This document shows positions 16,913-23,837 of a stretch of DNA of 32,283 bases, piece after piece. The stretch comes from Myxococcales bacterium (GTDB lineage Bacteria; Myxococcota_A; Polyangia; Polyangiales; Polyangiaceae): the NCBI GenBank assembly GCA_021847645.1, contig JAJZQG010000088.1:1-32283 (forward strand), in the 5' to 3' direction. The notes under the pieces are model-generated. The model made no database searches and was not told where the DNA came from. It saw only the letters and a list, made by a program, of their open reading frames with translations. Position 1 is the stretch's first letter; the number at the start of each line of letters is the position of its first letter. The position numbers and the translations under genes are program-made.

Positions 16913-18302
16913 CGCCCCCCCTCTCGACCGCCGACTCGACAAGATGTCTCGCCTTGCGATCGTTTTCACTCGCACTGACCCGCATCTCGAAGGCCTCCTG
17001 CACCATGCGGTCGACTTTTCGCATGAAGGAGGCGTCCGCTTTGACGACTGCAACATCGTCGAGATACACGGGCCAAAGCGCCGGCACCGATGCTCCGGTC
17101 ATGGTCCGGGTCAGTAGTGGATACCCAATTTCGCGACACGAAAGGTACGCGAACAGATATCCAGGCGGAACGCCGTTTCCGCGCGGGACGATTCGGATTA
17201 CGTGATCGGACGTGGTCGACTGGTCCAGTGAAGAGTCGGCGAACTGCGGCGTGCCGATGATTCCGCCAAGTTGCCCGGACCTCGCAAGAAGGACCCACCC
17301 TCTCTCGAGAACATACTTGCGAAGATCGCGAGTCTGCGTCCGAGAGAGGTACTTGTCTGTTGTTCGCTCGAGGTCGAACAGGTCGCCGCTAGTAAAGAAC
17401 GGCAGGCCGTGGTCAGGGTCAACGTAGATGTGCTTGAAAGGGGGGACATCGAACACGTTTGCGACTTCGCGGAGCCTCCAAGTCCCATTGGGGTGACCGT
17501 TCGACCATGCGTCCAGCGCGGCCGCACTGGGGTTGTGAAAGAAAGCGTCCAGTCGATGTGTATCTCGAATAGCAGCGAACGATACGGCATGCGCCGAGAA
17601 TGTGGCCGGATCTACCGTGGGTGCCTTCAGCGCAATAACGATACTCTGCCGCGCCTTCGCGAGCGAAGCGGAGGCCTGCGCGCGCAACGCGGCCGCCTCG
17701 AGAACCAGCGCATGCACCTTGCGCTCGAATTCTCTACCGAAGCGGGGAACGGGCAGTTGTTCCAGCTGCTCCGGCTCAACGTGTTTGATGTTTCCTCCGT
17801 AAATCTGTCGTCGAATAGCGACGTGACCAAATCGACTGGCGAGAAAAGCATATACATAACCGGGAGCCGACTCTCGCTGGGAAGGTTCGATCCTGATGAG
17901 GTCGTGAGAGGCACATAGCCCATGCATGTCGGGGCGAGTCCAGATCGCTCGGCCCAGGTTCATCCCTGAGCAGGTGACCAGAATCATTCCTTCCCGAAGT
18001 TCCAGCTCGTCTAGAAGTTCGCCGTGACTGTTGGAAAGGTAGTCCGAGTGGGCAATCTCTGCCTGAACCAAGTCTCTGGCAGAAACGTAGGGCCTCCCTC
18101 GTTGGTGGTCCTTGACGATAATGCGCTTGAAGATGGCGCCACGAAAGATTCTGCGCCCGGTCGTAAGTTCGACGAGAGGCGTGACAGGCGTAAACTGGTT
18201 CAGCAGCTTCATCGCCTGCTGATCCTCTGCGAGATGGAATCCGCCAGTGAGGCGATATCCCTCGCCGATGATGTCCCCCGCTGCAATAGCCCCCGTCCTC
18301 AT
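16905..18302 (-). CDS. mad5: HsdS-like specificity subunit (MAD5-like)
   Basis: A 465-residue protein with two target-recognition halves, as in type I specificity subunits. The first half contains GRPYVSARDL and ends in a long helix near 190-222 (KVHALVLEAAALRAQ). The second contains GLPFFTSGDLFD and ends in another helix near the C-terminus. It should choose the DNA sequence methylated by the adjacent methylase. The ATG (18300-18302) overlaps the mad2 stop (ATGA), and its stop lies inside the first codons of mad6. By eye it is less GC-rich than mad6 or mad8, which suggests separate ancestry or domain exchange, common in S subunits. No HsdR gene is present in the window, so this is not a standard type I system. 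Confidence 0.85.
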   Translation of the reverse strand: MRTGAIAAGDIIGEGYRLTGGFHLAEDQQAMKLLNQFTPVTPLVELTTGRRIFRGAIFKRIIVKDHQRGRPYVSARDLVQAEIAHSDYLSNSHGELLDELELREGMILVTCSGMNLGRAIWTRPDMHGLCASHDLIRIEPSQRESAPGYVYAFLASRFGHVAIRRQIYGGNIKHVEPEQLEQLPVPRFGREFERKVHALVLEAAALRAQASASLAKARQSIVIALKAPTVDPATFSAHAVSFAAIRDTHRLDAFFHNPSAAALDAWSNGHPNGTWRLREVANVFDVPPFKHIYVDPDHGLPFFTSGDLFDLERTTDKYLSRTQTRDLRKYVLERGWVLLARSGQLGGIIGTPQFADSSLDQSTTSDHVIRIVPRGNGVPPGYLFAYLSCREIGYPLLTRTMTGASVPALWPVYLDDVAVVKADASFMRKVDRMVQEAFEMRVSASENDRKARHLVESAVERGGGG

Positions 18303-20401
18303 GCTCCCGGCTCCTTGAATTCTTTGCGGAAGCGACCATAGGCATCAGCTATCCGCGGCAGGTCGTCATCAACAACCTTGCGCTTGCGCCGCAGAGTACG
18401 AGTCACTAGCTGCCCGCCAATCCGGATCTTCTCTTTCTCGATAAGGTCCTCGACGAGATCGTCGCCATCGGGCGAGCGCCGATACAAGACGTTTCCGCGG
18501 CGGTCGACACCAACACGTTCTGCGACCGCCATGAAGACCTTGTAGTCCCTCGACCGCCCAAGGTCGTCGGACTGAATCTCGCGGTCCGTCTTCTTCTTCA
18601 GGAAGAGCAAGCTCGTGAGGATGTTGACGTTCGCTTCAGAGACGAAGACTTCGACGGGGAGATCGATGCTCGCAAGAACCCAACATCGACGGAGGAGCCA
18701 TGCGCGAATGTACTCGTCGCCCGGATTCCCGAGAATGCCGTCCGGAAGTACGATGCCAAGGCGGCCACCCGGCTTGAGCCAATCGATGCATCGCTCGACG
18801 AAGAGCACTTCGGGAGCAACGTTCCCTTGGATCTTCCCTGTGTTTCTGAAGCTGCCGTCCTCCGCTCGTTCCCATACGTGAGCGAGTTCGAAGTGTCGGA
18901 GGATGTTGGGGTCCGTGACGGGAATGTCCGATCCGAATGGCGGATTGGTCATCACCACATCCATCGACCCGAGCGGCGCGAACTTTTTCGCGTCAGATAC
19001 TCCGGCCAGATGGCCAGAGGGGAACTCGAGCGAATTCAAATTGAAGAGGTGTGCCTCAGCGTTGCTCGCCATCACAGCGTTCATCTGCGCAGCGCGCACT
19101 AGAAACGGATCGAAGTCGGCACCGAACAGGTTCTTCTTCACGAACTCGCCAAGCCGGTCCTGGATCGAGTTGAACTCCTGCGTGGATTCGGAGCCTGCCT
19201 CGGTGCCATTCTCCTCGTGGAACTTATGCGCAAAGTGCGCGAGGGTCGCGGTGAGGAAGCCACCCGTGCCACACGCAGGATCGAGCACGCGCTCGTTTGG
19301 CTTCGGGTCAAGCATCGACACGACGAGCTTGATGGCGCCCCGCGGCGTGAAGTACTGACCACGGTCGCCGCGAAGGTTTGTCCCGACGATTTCCTGGTAC
19401 GCGGCGCCCTTCGCATCAACGTCGGTGCGACCGAGGTCGTATTTCGCCAATTCTGACACCATGAAAGCGAGCGCTCGGTCAGAGAGCGAAATCTCTTCGT
19501 TTCCGCCAAACACGCTCTCGTATTTCTTCTTCACCTCTTTGAAGAGAGGCTCAATCCGCTTGCGGATCGCCTTCTGCCCTTCCGGGTCGAATTGCTCGTC
19601 GACGAGCTGACGCTGCCCGTTGACGGTCTTCTCGAAACGCCCTGCCCAGAAGCGGCGCGCGTCGTTCGGTTGCCGCTCGTCGTACATCTTAGCGGAGATG
19701 AGGTAGAGGAACTGCCAGAAGGCTGCGTCTTTCGGCATGCCCTCGTTGCCGTGGATGAAGTTGTGGCACCGGCGGAACGCGGTCCGGAGCATCTCGGGAT
19801 CGGCTCGGCGCAGCTTCGCGTGGGAGGCTACGTCACGCGTACCGACGGACTCGTCGCCCATCGGCCAATCGCCGATGGGCTTGAACTTCACATCGAAGCG
19901 GGAACGAACGGTCTGAAAGAAGAACATTTCGAGACCGTTCGTCCACAGTCCGTACTTGCAGTTCGCACACACGGTCATCCCGCCGTGAAGGACGTCGAAC
20001 TCCTTGGCGGCCTGCTCGTGGTCGCGCATCTTGTACGCGCCCTTGTCGCCGAGTTTCAGTTCCTTCTGGCAGACAACAAGGCGGCGCACGTTCTCCGGCG
20101 TGTGCTCGCTGCCGGGCTCGAAGATCGCGATATCGATCTTCTTGTTCGAGCCGTCGACTTTCACCTTGAAGTCGGGCTCCATGTCGTCGACGGAGATTCC
20201 GTACTCGTGGAACAGAGCGCGCGCGATGCGCTGGCGTACCCGCTCCTTGTCGTTCTCGGCGACGGGCTTGCCCGTGATGTAGTCGAGGATCTTCCCGTCC
20301 TCGACCGCGCCGGCCACCGCACCGCTCTCGTCGGTCACCGCGGCCGTCTCGTCGGCCGTCGTTGCATCCTCTGAGTTCATTACCTTCTTCGGCCTAGCCA
20401 T
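18299..20401 (-). CDS. mad2: HsdM-like N6-adenine DNA methylase (MAD2-like)
   Basis: A 700-residue methylase. The SAM-binding motif DPACGTGGF lies near residue 375 and the catalytic NPPF (VVMTNPPFGSD) near 486, as in gamma-class N6-adenine methylases of type I systems. Residues about 40-200 resemble the HSDR_N/PD-(D/E)XK fold (RQRIARALFHEYG, KKIDIAIF, RRLVVCQKE), but the usual Glu of VECK is replaced, so this part is probably inactive. In MADS the methylase marks self DNA, protecting the host from the system's own restriction. The ATG starts two bases after the mad1 stop and the gene overlaps mad5 by four bases. The HsdM family is certain; the MAD2 role rests on the operon. Confidence 0.88.
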   Translation of the reverse strand: MARPKKVMNSEDATTADETAAVTDESGAVAGAVEDGKILDYITGKPVAENDKERVRQRIARALFHEYGISVDDMEPDFKVKVDGSNKKIDIAIFEPGSEHTPENVRRLVVCQKELKLGDKGAYKMRDHEQAAKEFDVLHGGMTVCANCKYGLWTNGLEMFFFQTVRSRFDVKFKPIGDWPMGDESVGTRDVASHAKLRRADPEMLRTAFRRCHNFIHGNEGMPKDAAFWQFLYLISAKMYDERQPNDARRFWAGRFEKTVNGQRQLVDEQFDPEGQKAIRKRIEPLFKEVKKKYESVFGGNEEISLSDRALAFMVSELAKYDLGRTDVDAKGAAYQEIVGTNLRGDRGQYFTPRGAIKLVVSMLDPKPNERVLDPACGTGGFLTATLAHFAHKFHEENGTEAGSESTQEFNSIQDRLGEFVKKNLFGADFDPFLVRAAQMNAVMASNAEAHLFNLNSLEFPSGHLAGVSDAKKFAPLGSMDVVMTNPPFGSDIPVTDPNILRHFELAHVWERAEDGSFRNTGKIQGNVAPEVLFVERCIDWLKPGGRLGIVLPDGILGNPGDEYIRAWLLRRCWVLASIDLPVEVFVSEANVNILTSLLFLKKKTDREIQSDDLGRSRDYKVFMAVAERVGVDRRGNVLYRRSPDGDDLVEDLIEKEKIRIGGQLVTRTLRRKRKVVDDDLPRIADAYGRFRKEFKEPGA

Positions 20402-20403
20402 CC

Positions 20404-20619
20404 TTAGCCATCCTTACGCTCCTTTTCACCGAGCTCGTCGGAAGACGAAGCTGCGCCTCCGTCGCGCACCCAGGCGTCGACATCCTCGCGCTTGAACTTC
20501 CAGAATCGGCCAACTTTGTGCCCGGGCATCCCCTTCGAGGTGACCCAGGTGTAGACCGTGTCCTTGCTCACGCCGAGGTACTCCGCGATCTCGTCCACTG
20601 ACAGCCACCTGTCGTCCAT
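20404..20619 (-). CDS. mad1: Small excisionase-type HTH protein (MAD1-like)
   Basis: A 71-residue MerR/excisionase-family DNA-binding protein: WLSVDEIAEYLGVSKDTVYTW is followed by KVGRFWKFKREDVDAW, the classical helix-turn-helix plus wing of this family. I chose the ATG at 20617-20619 because AAGGA lies seven bases upstream; the open frame runs another 42 codons upstream but through the promoter region. It is the first gene of the MADS-like operon and its stop is two bases from the mad2 ATG, with a short duplicated GGATGGCTA at the junction. It probably regulates the operon, perhaps through the inverted repeat overlapping the putative -10. An alternative is a recombination directionality factor for the neighbouring serine recombinase, since such factors can look like this. 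Confidence 0.78.
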   Translation of the reverse strand: MDDRWLSVDEIAEYLGVSKDTVYTWVTSKGMPGHKVGRFWKFKREDVDAWVRDGGAASSSDELGEKERKDG

Positions 20620-20649
20620 GCCGGTCCTTGCGATTGGTCGTAGTTCCCA

Positions 20650-20679
20650 CCCGATATCATGTCGGGCAGCGGGTTTCAA
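20650..20679 (-). promoter_or_regulatory. Putative promoter and operator of the MADS-like operon
   Basis: On the minus strand, TTGAAA (20674-20679) and an extended -10, TGATATCGG (hexamer TATCGG at 20651-20656), are separated by 17 bases. An inverted repeat CCCGA ... TCGGG (20650-20666) covers the -10, a typical place for a repressor site. It lies 31 bases upstream of the mad1 start. The match is by eye only. Confidence 0.42.
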
Positions 20680-20714
20680 TTGGGTTTGTTCGGGTCTGGT
20701 CGTGGTGACTTCGG

Positions 20715-21191
20715 TTAGACAGGTTTTGAACGGCTTTCTGTGCACGGAACGGATGACCAGTGTGGTCTACCTTCTGAGGTCTCGTTGCTTGGAGCCCCGA
20801 GACGTTGCTCTGTCCAGTTTGCCGTACGCACCAGCGGGCGCAGCGCCCGCTCGCTCATCGGCTCCTCCCCGTCGACGGCCTCGAGCTGCAGCAGCGCCTC
20901 CTGGATGTCCGGCGCGAGCAGCACGAGGTCGAGCAGCTGGGTGACCCTGGCGCGCGTAAACCCGAGCCGCCGCGCGACCGTCGCCCGATCGGGAACCGCC
21001 CCGCGATCGATCGCCTCCTGGATCTTGTGCGCAAGCGCGAGCATCTGCGCCACGCGCGCGGGACGGCGCACTGGCTCGGGCTTCGGTGGCGGCGCCTCGG
21101 TATCGAACCGCACCCCTCGCCGCTTGCTTCGGAACAACGTGCCGGCGATCACACGCCGGAACTGCGGGGCCTCGGTTTCTTGTGAGTTCAT
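20715..21191 (-). CDS. ParB/KorB-like HTH protein of the recombinase cassette
   Basis: A 158-residue protein whose central part (PDRATVARRLGFTRARVTQLL, about residues 66-86) is a helix-turn-helix of the ParB/KorB type. The region before it is basic and Pro-rich; the C-terminal tail has no recognised motif. The ATG overlaps the recombinase stop by four bases (ATGA), so the two proteins are made together. Likely a DNA-binding accessory or regulator of the recombinase cassette (inference from context). It is not long enough to be a full ParB and no ParA partner is present. Confidence 0.72.
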   Translation of the reverse strand: MNSQETEAPQFRRVIAGTLFRSKRRGVRFDTEAPPPKPEPVRRPARVAQMLALAHKIQEAIDRGAVPDRATVARRLGFTRARVTQLLDLVLLAPDIQEALLQLEAVDGEEPMSERALRPLVRTANWTEQRLGAPSNETSEGRPHWSSVPCTESRSKPV

Positions 21192-22753
21192 GCTGCCTCC
21201 TGCGGGTTCGTTGGGTCGGCGGGCACCTCAATCGCCGCCGAAAAATCGACGAGGTGCACCTCGACTGCGTTGGTGCGCTCGTTCACGACCACGTGGTCGA
21301 CCAGGGCGCGGAGCAGGCGACCGCGGTTGGGCACGTTGAGCGTGGCCCAAAGCTCGCCGAAGTGGGCGAGCGCATCGTTGACCCAGGCCGCTTCCCGCTC
21401 CGCATCCGGCAGGGCATCGAGAGCCCGCTCTGCCTCGGCCAGCTGGAGCTCCGCAGCGGCCAGCTTCGCGCTCTCTGCCTGTAGCCGCTGCTCAACGATC
21501 GTCCGCGTCGAGCCCTCGACCTGCAGCAGCTGGTCCGTGAGCTTCGCGGCGTTCGCCGACGCGGCCGCGATCGCCGACGGGAGTCGAGCGCGCTTCTTCT
21601 CGAACAGCTCGCGGCGCGCCTTGATGCGTGCGTCGAGGCATTGCTTGGCAAGCTTCGCAAGCGTGGGGTCGGCCGCAGCCTCGGCGATGCGTTCGACAAC
21701 GTGGGCCTCGATCGCCCCCGCCGGAAGCAGAGCCGCCGCGCACTTGTCCTTGCCGTGTTTGTCGCGCGTGCAACATCTGTAGTACCTGTATTCGCGGTCG
21801 CCTTTTCGCGTGGATCCTGGAGACATCGCGCCGTCGCACAGCCCGCACTTGAGCAGGCCGCGCAGCAGGTACTCCTGGTTGACGCCGTGAAACGTGGTCT
21901 CGCGTTCGGCGCCCGCGAGGATGCGCTGGACCCGTTGATACGTGTCCTTGTCGATGATCGCTGGGTGCTCACCCTGGTGCAGCTCGCTGCCGTAGGGCAT
22001 CAGCCCCGTGTAGATCGGGCTCCGGAGCAGTCGTGCGATCGAGTCCTTGGTCCAGAACAGGAGCTCGCGATCGCGCACGTGTTCCAGGCTACGCAGATGC
22101 CCCAGCTCGTTCAGGGCGCACGCAACCACGAACATGCGCCGGTGCTTGATGAACAGCTCGAAGGCCTCGCGCACGACCTGCGCCGCGAGCTCGTTGATGA
22201 CCAGTTTCTTGTCGTGCACCTCGTAGCCGAAGGGGACACGACCACCGGTCCACTTGCCCTTTCGTCGGGACGCAGCGATCTTGTCGCGCGTCCGTTCGGC
22301 TATCATTTCGCGCTCAAATTCAGCAAACGACATCAGCATGTTGAGCGTCAGCCGCCCCATCGCATCGGCCGTGGAGAAGTTCTGCGTGACCGACACGAAC
22401 GACGCGCCGCTGGCGTTGAAGCGCTCCATCACCTTCGCGAAGTCGAGGAGCGACCGCGACAGCCGGTCGACCTTGTAGACCACGACCACGTCGATCTTGC
22501 CTGCCTCGATGTCTGCGAGCAGTCGCTGGAAGGCGGGCCGCTCGGTGTTCGCGCCGGTAAAGCCACCATCGTCGTAGCGCTCCTCGACGACGACCCAACC
22601 GGGCTGGCGCTTGATGTACCCGAGACAGGCCTCCCGCTGCGCGTCGAGAGAGTTGAACTCCTGCTCGAGCCCCATCGTGGTCGACTTGCGGGTGTAGATG
22701 GCGCAGCGCTTCGCTCCCGGTTGCACTTGCGGCTTCGCAGCACGTTGCTTCAT
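21188..22753 (-). CDS. Large serine recombinase
   Basis: A 521-residue site-specific recombinase. The N-terminal resolvase domain has the catalytic serine in AIYTRKST (Ser24, with Arg22), then SLDAQREACLGYI, RPAFQRLLADIEAGKIDVVVVYKVDRLSR with the active-site arginines near 95, and the long linking helix AEFEREMIAERTRDKI. The recombinase domain follows. A zinc ribbon (CGLCDGAM near 306 and CC near 326) precedes a long coiled coil (about 375-470). This is the normal domain order for integrases of mobile elements. It is coupled by ATGA overlaps to the 60-residue gene upstream and the HTH gene downstream. It plausibly mobilises the island, although no attachment sites were found. All catalytic residues appear intact. 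Confidence 0.93.
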   Translation of the reverse strand: MKQRAAKPQVQPGAKRCAIYTRKSTTMGLEQEFNSLDAQREACLGYIKRQPGWVVVEERYDDGGFTGANTERPAFQRLLADIEAGKIDVVVVYKVDRLSRSLLDFAKVMERFNASGASFVSVTQNFSTADAMGRLTLNMLMSFAEFEREMIAERTRDKIAASRRKGKWTGGRVPFGYEVHDKKLVINELAAQVVREAFELFIKHRRMFVVACALNELGHLRSLEHVRDRELLFWTKDSIARLLRSPIYTGLMPYGSELHQGEHPAIIDKDTYQRVQRILAGAERETTFHGVNQEYLLRGLLKCGLCDGAMSPGSTRKGDREYRYYRCCTRDKHGKDKCAAALLPAGAIEAHVVERIAEAAADPTLAKLAKQCLDARIKARRELFEKKRARLPSAIAAASANAAKLTDQLLQVEGSTRTIVEQRLQAESAKLAAAELQLAEAERALDALPDAEREAAWVNDALAHFGELWATLNVPNRGRLLRALVDHVVVNERTNAVEVHLVDFSAAIEVPADPTNPQEAA

Positions 22754-22932
22754 GGACGGGGCCCTCCCTTCTCGCCGGCCTCGGGCGCCGGCTCATCGTC
22801 GGTGTTGGCCAGCTCGAGGAGCCGTTCGAGGTTCTGGTTGAGGCGCTTGAGCTCGCGGACCAGCTCCGGCAACGTCGACTCGCAGAATCGCTGGCCCATG
22901 CGCGTCGAATGGAAGGGGATGCCGCTGCTCAT
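22750..22932 (-). CDS. Small coiled-coil protein of the recombinase cassette
   Basis: A 60-residue open frame of unknown function. The middle (LPELVRELKRLNQNLERLLELA) is an amphipathic heptad-like helix, suggesting a small coiled-coil or dimerising protein; the tail is acidic and Gly/Pro-rich. It is bounded on both sides by ATGA overlaps, with the DUF2924 gene upstream and the recombinase downstream, which is the main evidence that it is real. The open frame extends further upstream but only as a shadow of the DUF2924 gene. Confidence 0.68.
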   Translation of the reverse strand: MSSGIPFHSTRMGQRFCESTLPELVRELKRLNQNLERLLELANTDDEPAPEAGEKGGPRP

Positions 22933-23462
22933 GGGTGGCCGCCTTCCGGTTGCGCGGCCCGCGTCGTCGCCTTCAGGCCGAAGAACGTGAACCCGTTCCA
23001 GTTGGTGCCCGTGATGCGCTTCGCGATCGCAGACAGGGATCGGAAGGCTTCGCCCTGATACTCGAAGCCGTCCTCGAGCACGGTCACGCGATGAAGCGTT
23101 CCGTCGTGGGTCTTCTCGATCGTGCACCCTGGAGCTGGCAGGCGCGAGTCCACCGACGGCGCGGGGATGCCCGATGACGCCGCCTGCCGCATGCGCCAGC
23201 GTTCGGGGAACTCGTCGCTCAGCTCGTCGATCTTCGCCCGGGCTCGGAGCGAGAGCCCGCCTTCGGACAGCTCCTGGATGCGCCACATCAAGCGCTTGCG
23301 CAGATAGGGCTTGTTCCGGGTCCGGGTCGGCTCTCCGTAGAGCTCGCGAAACTTCTCGGCCAGCTCGTCCACGCTCATGCGATCGAGCGCCGCCATCTGC
23401 GCTGGCGCGTTGGGGAGCTCGTGCATCGCGGTTCGTGCTCGTTGAAGGACATTCGTCGCCAT
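22929..23462 (-). CDS. DUF2924 domain protein
   Basis: A 177-residue protein recognisable as DUF2924 by DELAEKFRELYGEPTRTRNK, YLRKRLMWRIQEL and the C-terminal GFEYQGEAFRSLSAIAKRITG followed by WNGFTFFGL. The function is unknown; members are often beside serine recombinases (from memory), as here. The start chosen is the ATG at 23460-23462 with GGAGG four bases upstream. Other in-frame ATGs at 23507, 23561 and 23597 would add residues that look low-complexity. Its stop overlaps the start of the 60-residue gene. A hairpin-forming repeat lies just upstream of the chosen start. Confidence 0.82.
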   Translation of the reverse strand: MATNVLQRARTAMHELPNAPAQMAALDRMSVDELAEKFRELYGEPTRTRNKPYLRKRLMWRIQELSEGGLSLRARAKIDELSDEFPERWRMRQAASSGIPAPSVDSRLPAPGCTIEKTHDGTLHRVTVLEDGFEYQGEAFRSLSAIAKRITGTNWNGFTFFGLKATTRAAQPEGGHP

Positions 23463-23476
23463 CTCGCCTCCGTCTC

Positions 23477-23497
23477 CGCCCGCTGAATCGGCGGGCG
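23477..23497. repeat. Inverted repeat upstream of the DUF2924 start
   Basis: Perfect 7-base arms CGCCCGC and GCGGGCG enclose a 7-base loop, 15 bases upstream of the chosen DUF2924 ATG. It could be an operator or a hairpin in the leader. In this GC-rich sequence a chance origin cannot be excluded. Confidence 0.45.
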
Positions 23498-23553
23498 ATG
23501 GCGACATGACGGCTCCTGAAGCGCCGGAAGACAAGGCGAGAGAAGGCTCTTTC

Positions 23554-23757
23554 CTAGCCATGGTTGGCGGTTCCCGTCGATGCATCCCGGTCGCCACGGC
23601 GTGTCCGTGTTCGACCTCGGAGGACCAACGCGAGAAGCCCGTCGGCGAGGACGTCGGCTGCCTCGAGCAGGCGACGTTTGATGTCGGAGTCAGGTTGGCC
23701 TGGGCCGGGAGCGCCGGATGAATCGTGGCGAGCGGCGGTTGGCGGATCGTTCTTCAT
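23554..23757 (-). CDS. Small protein at head of the recombinase cassette
   Basis: A 67-residue open frame of unknown function. The central helix DSDIKRRLLEAADVLADGLLALVLRGR looks like real protein, and the end is basic. The ATG (23755-23757) follows GGTGGG. It lies upstream of the DUF2924 gene in the same direction and divergent from the 367-residue gene, so it would be the first gene of the cassette. The evidence is limited to helix-like composition, orientation and spacing. Confidence 0.5.
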   Translation of the reverse strand: MKNDPPTAARHDSSGAPGPGQPDSDIKRRLLEAADVLADGLLALVLRGRTRTRRGDRDASTGTANHG

Positions 23758-23810
23758 ACCCACCAAACGCGGATCCGAAGGCCGAAATGGGACAGTGCAT
23801 CGAGCAGAAT

Positions 23811-23820
23811 TTCGATCGAA
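23811..23820. promoter_or_regulatory. Short palindrome in the divergent gap
   Basis: TTCGATCGAA is a perfect 10-base palindrome in the 80-base gap between two divergent genes (23758-23837), 17 bases before the plus-strand ATG. The position suits an operator controlling one or both genes. Short palindromes arise by chance, so this is only a candidate. Confidence 0.3.
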
Positions 23821-23837
23821 GATGACGGTCACGAACC

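Noticed and set aside
16913..17056. Upstream extension of mad6 to an ATG at 17056
   Set aside because: The extra 48 residues lie inside mad5 and look like a frame shadow; the GTG at 16912 has a purine-rich ribosome site and starts the NERD domain properly.
16905..20401. Classical type I restriction-modification system
   Set aside because: HsdM and HsdS are present but no HsdR; the following NERD-kinase and HerA-type genes indicate a MADS-like system.
21641..22990. 449-codon plus-strand open frame opposite the recombinase
   Set aside because: Composition and position show it to be the complement of the recombinase gene, which has all catalytic motifs.
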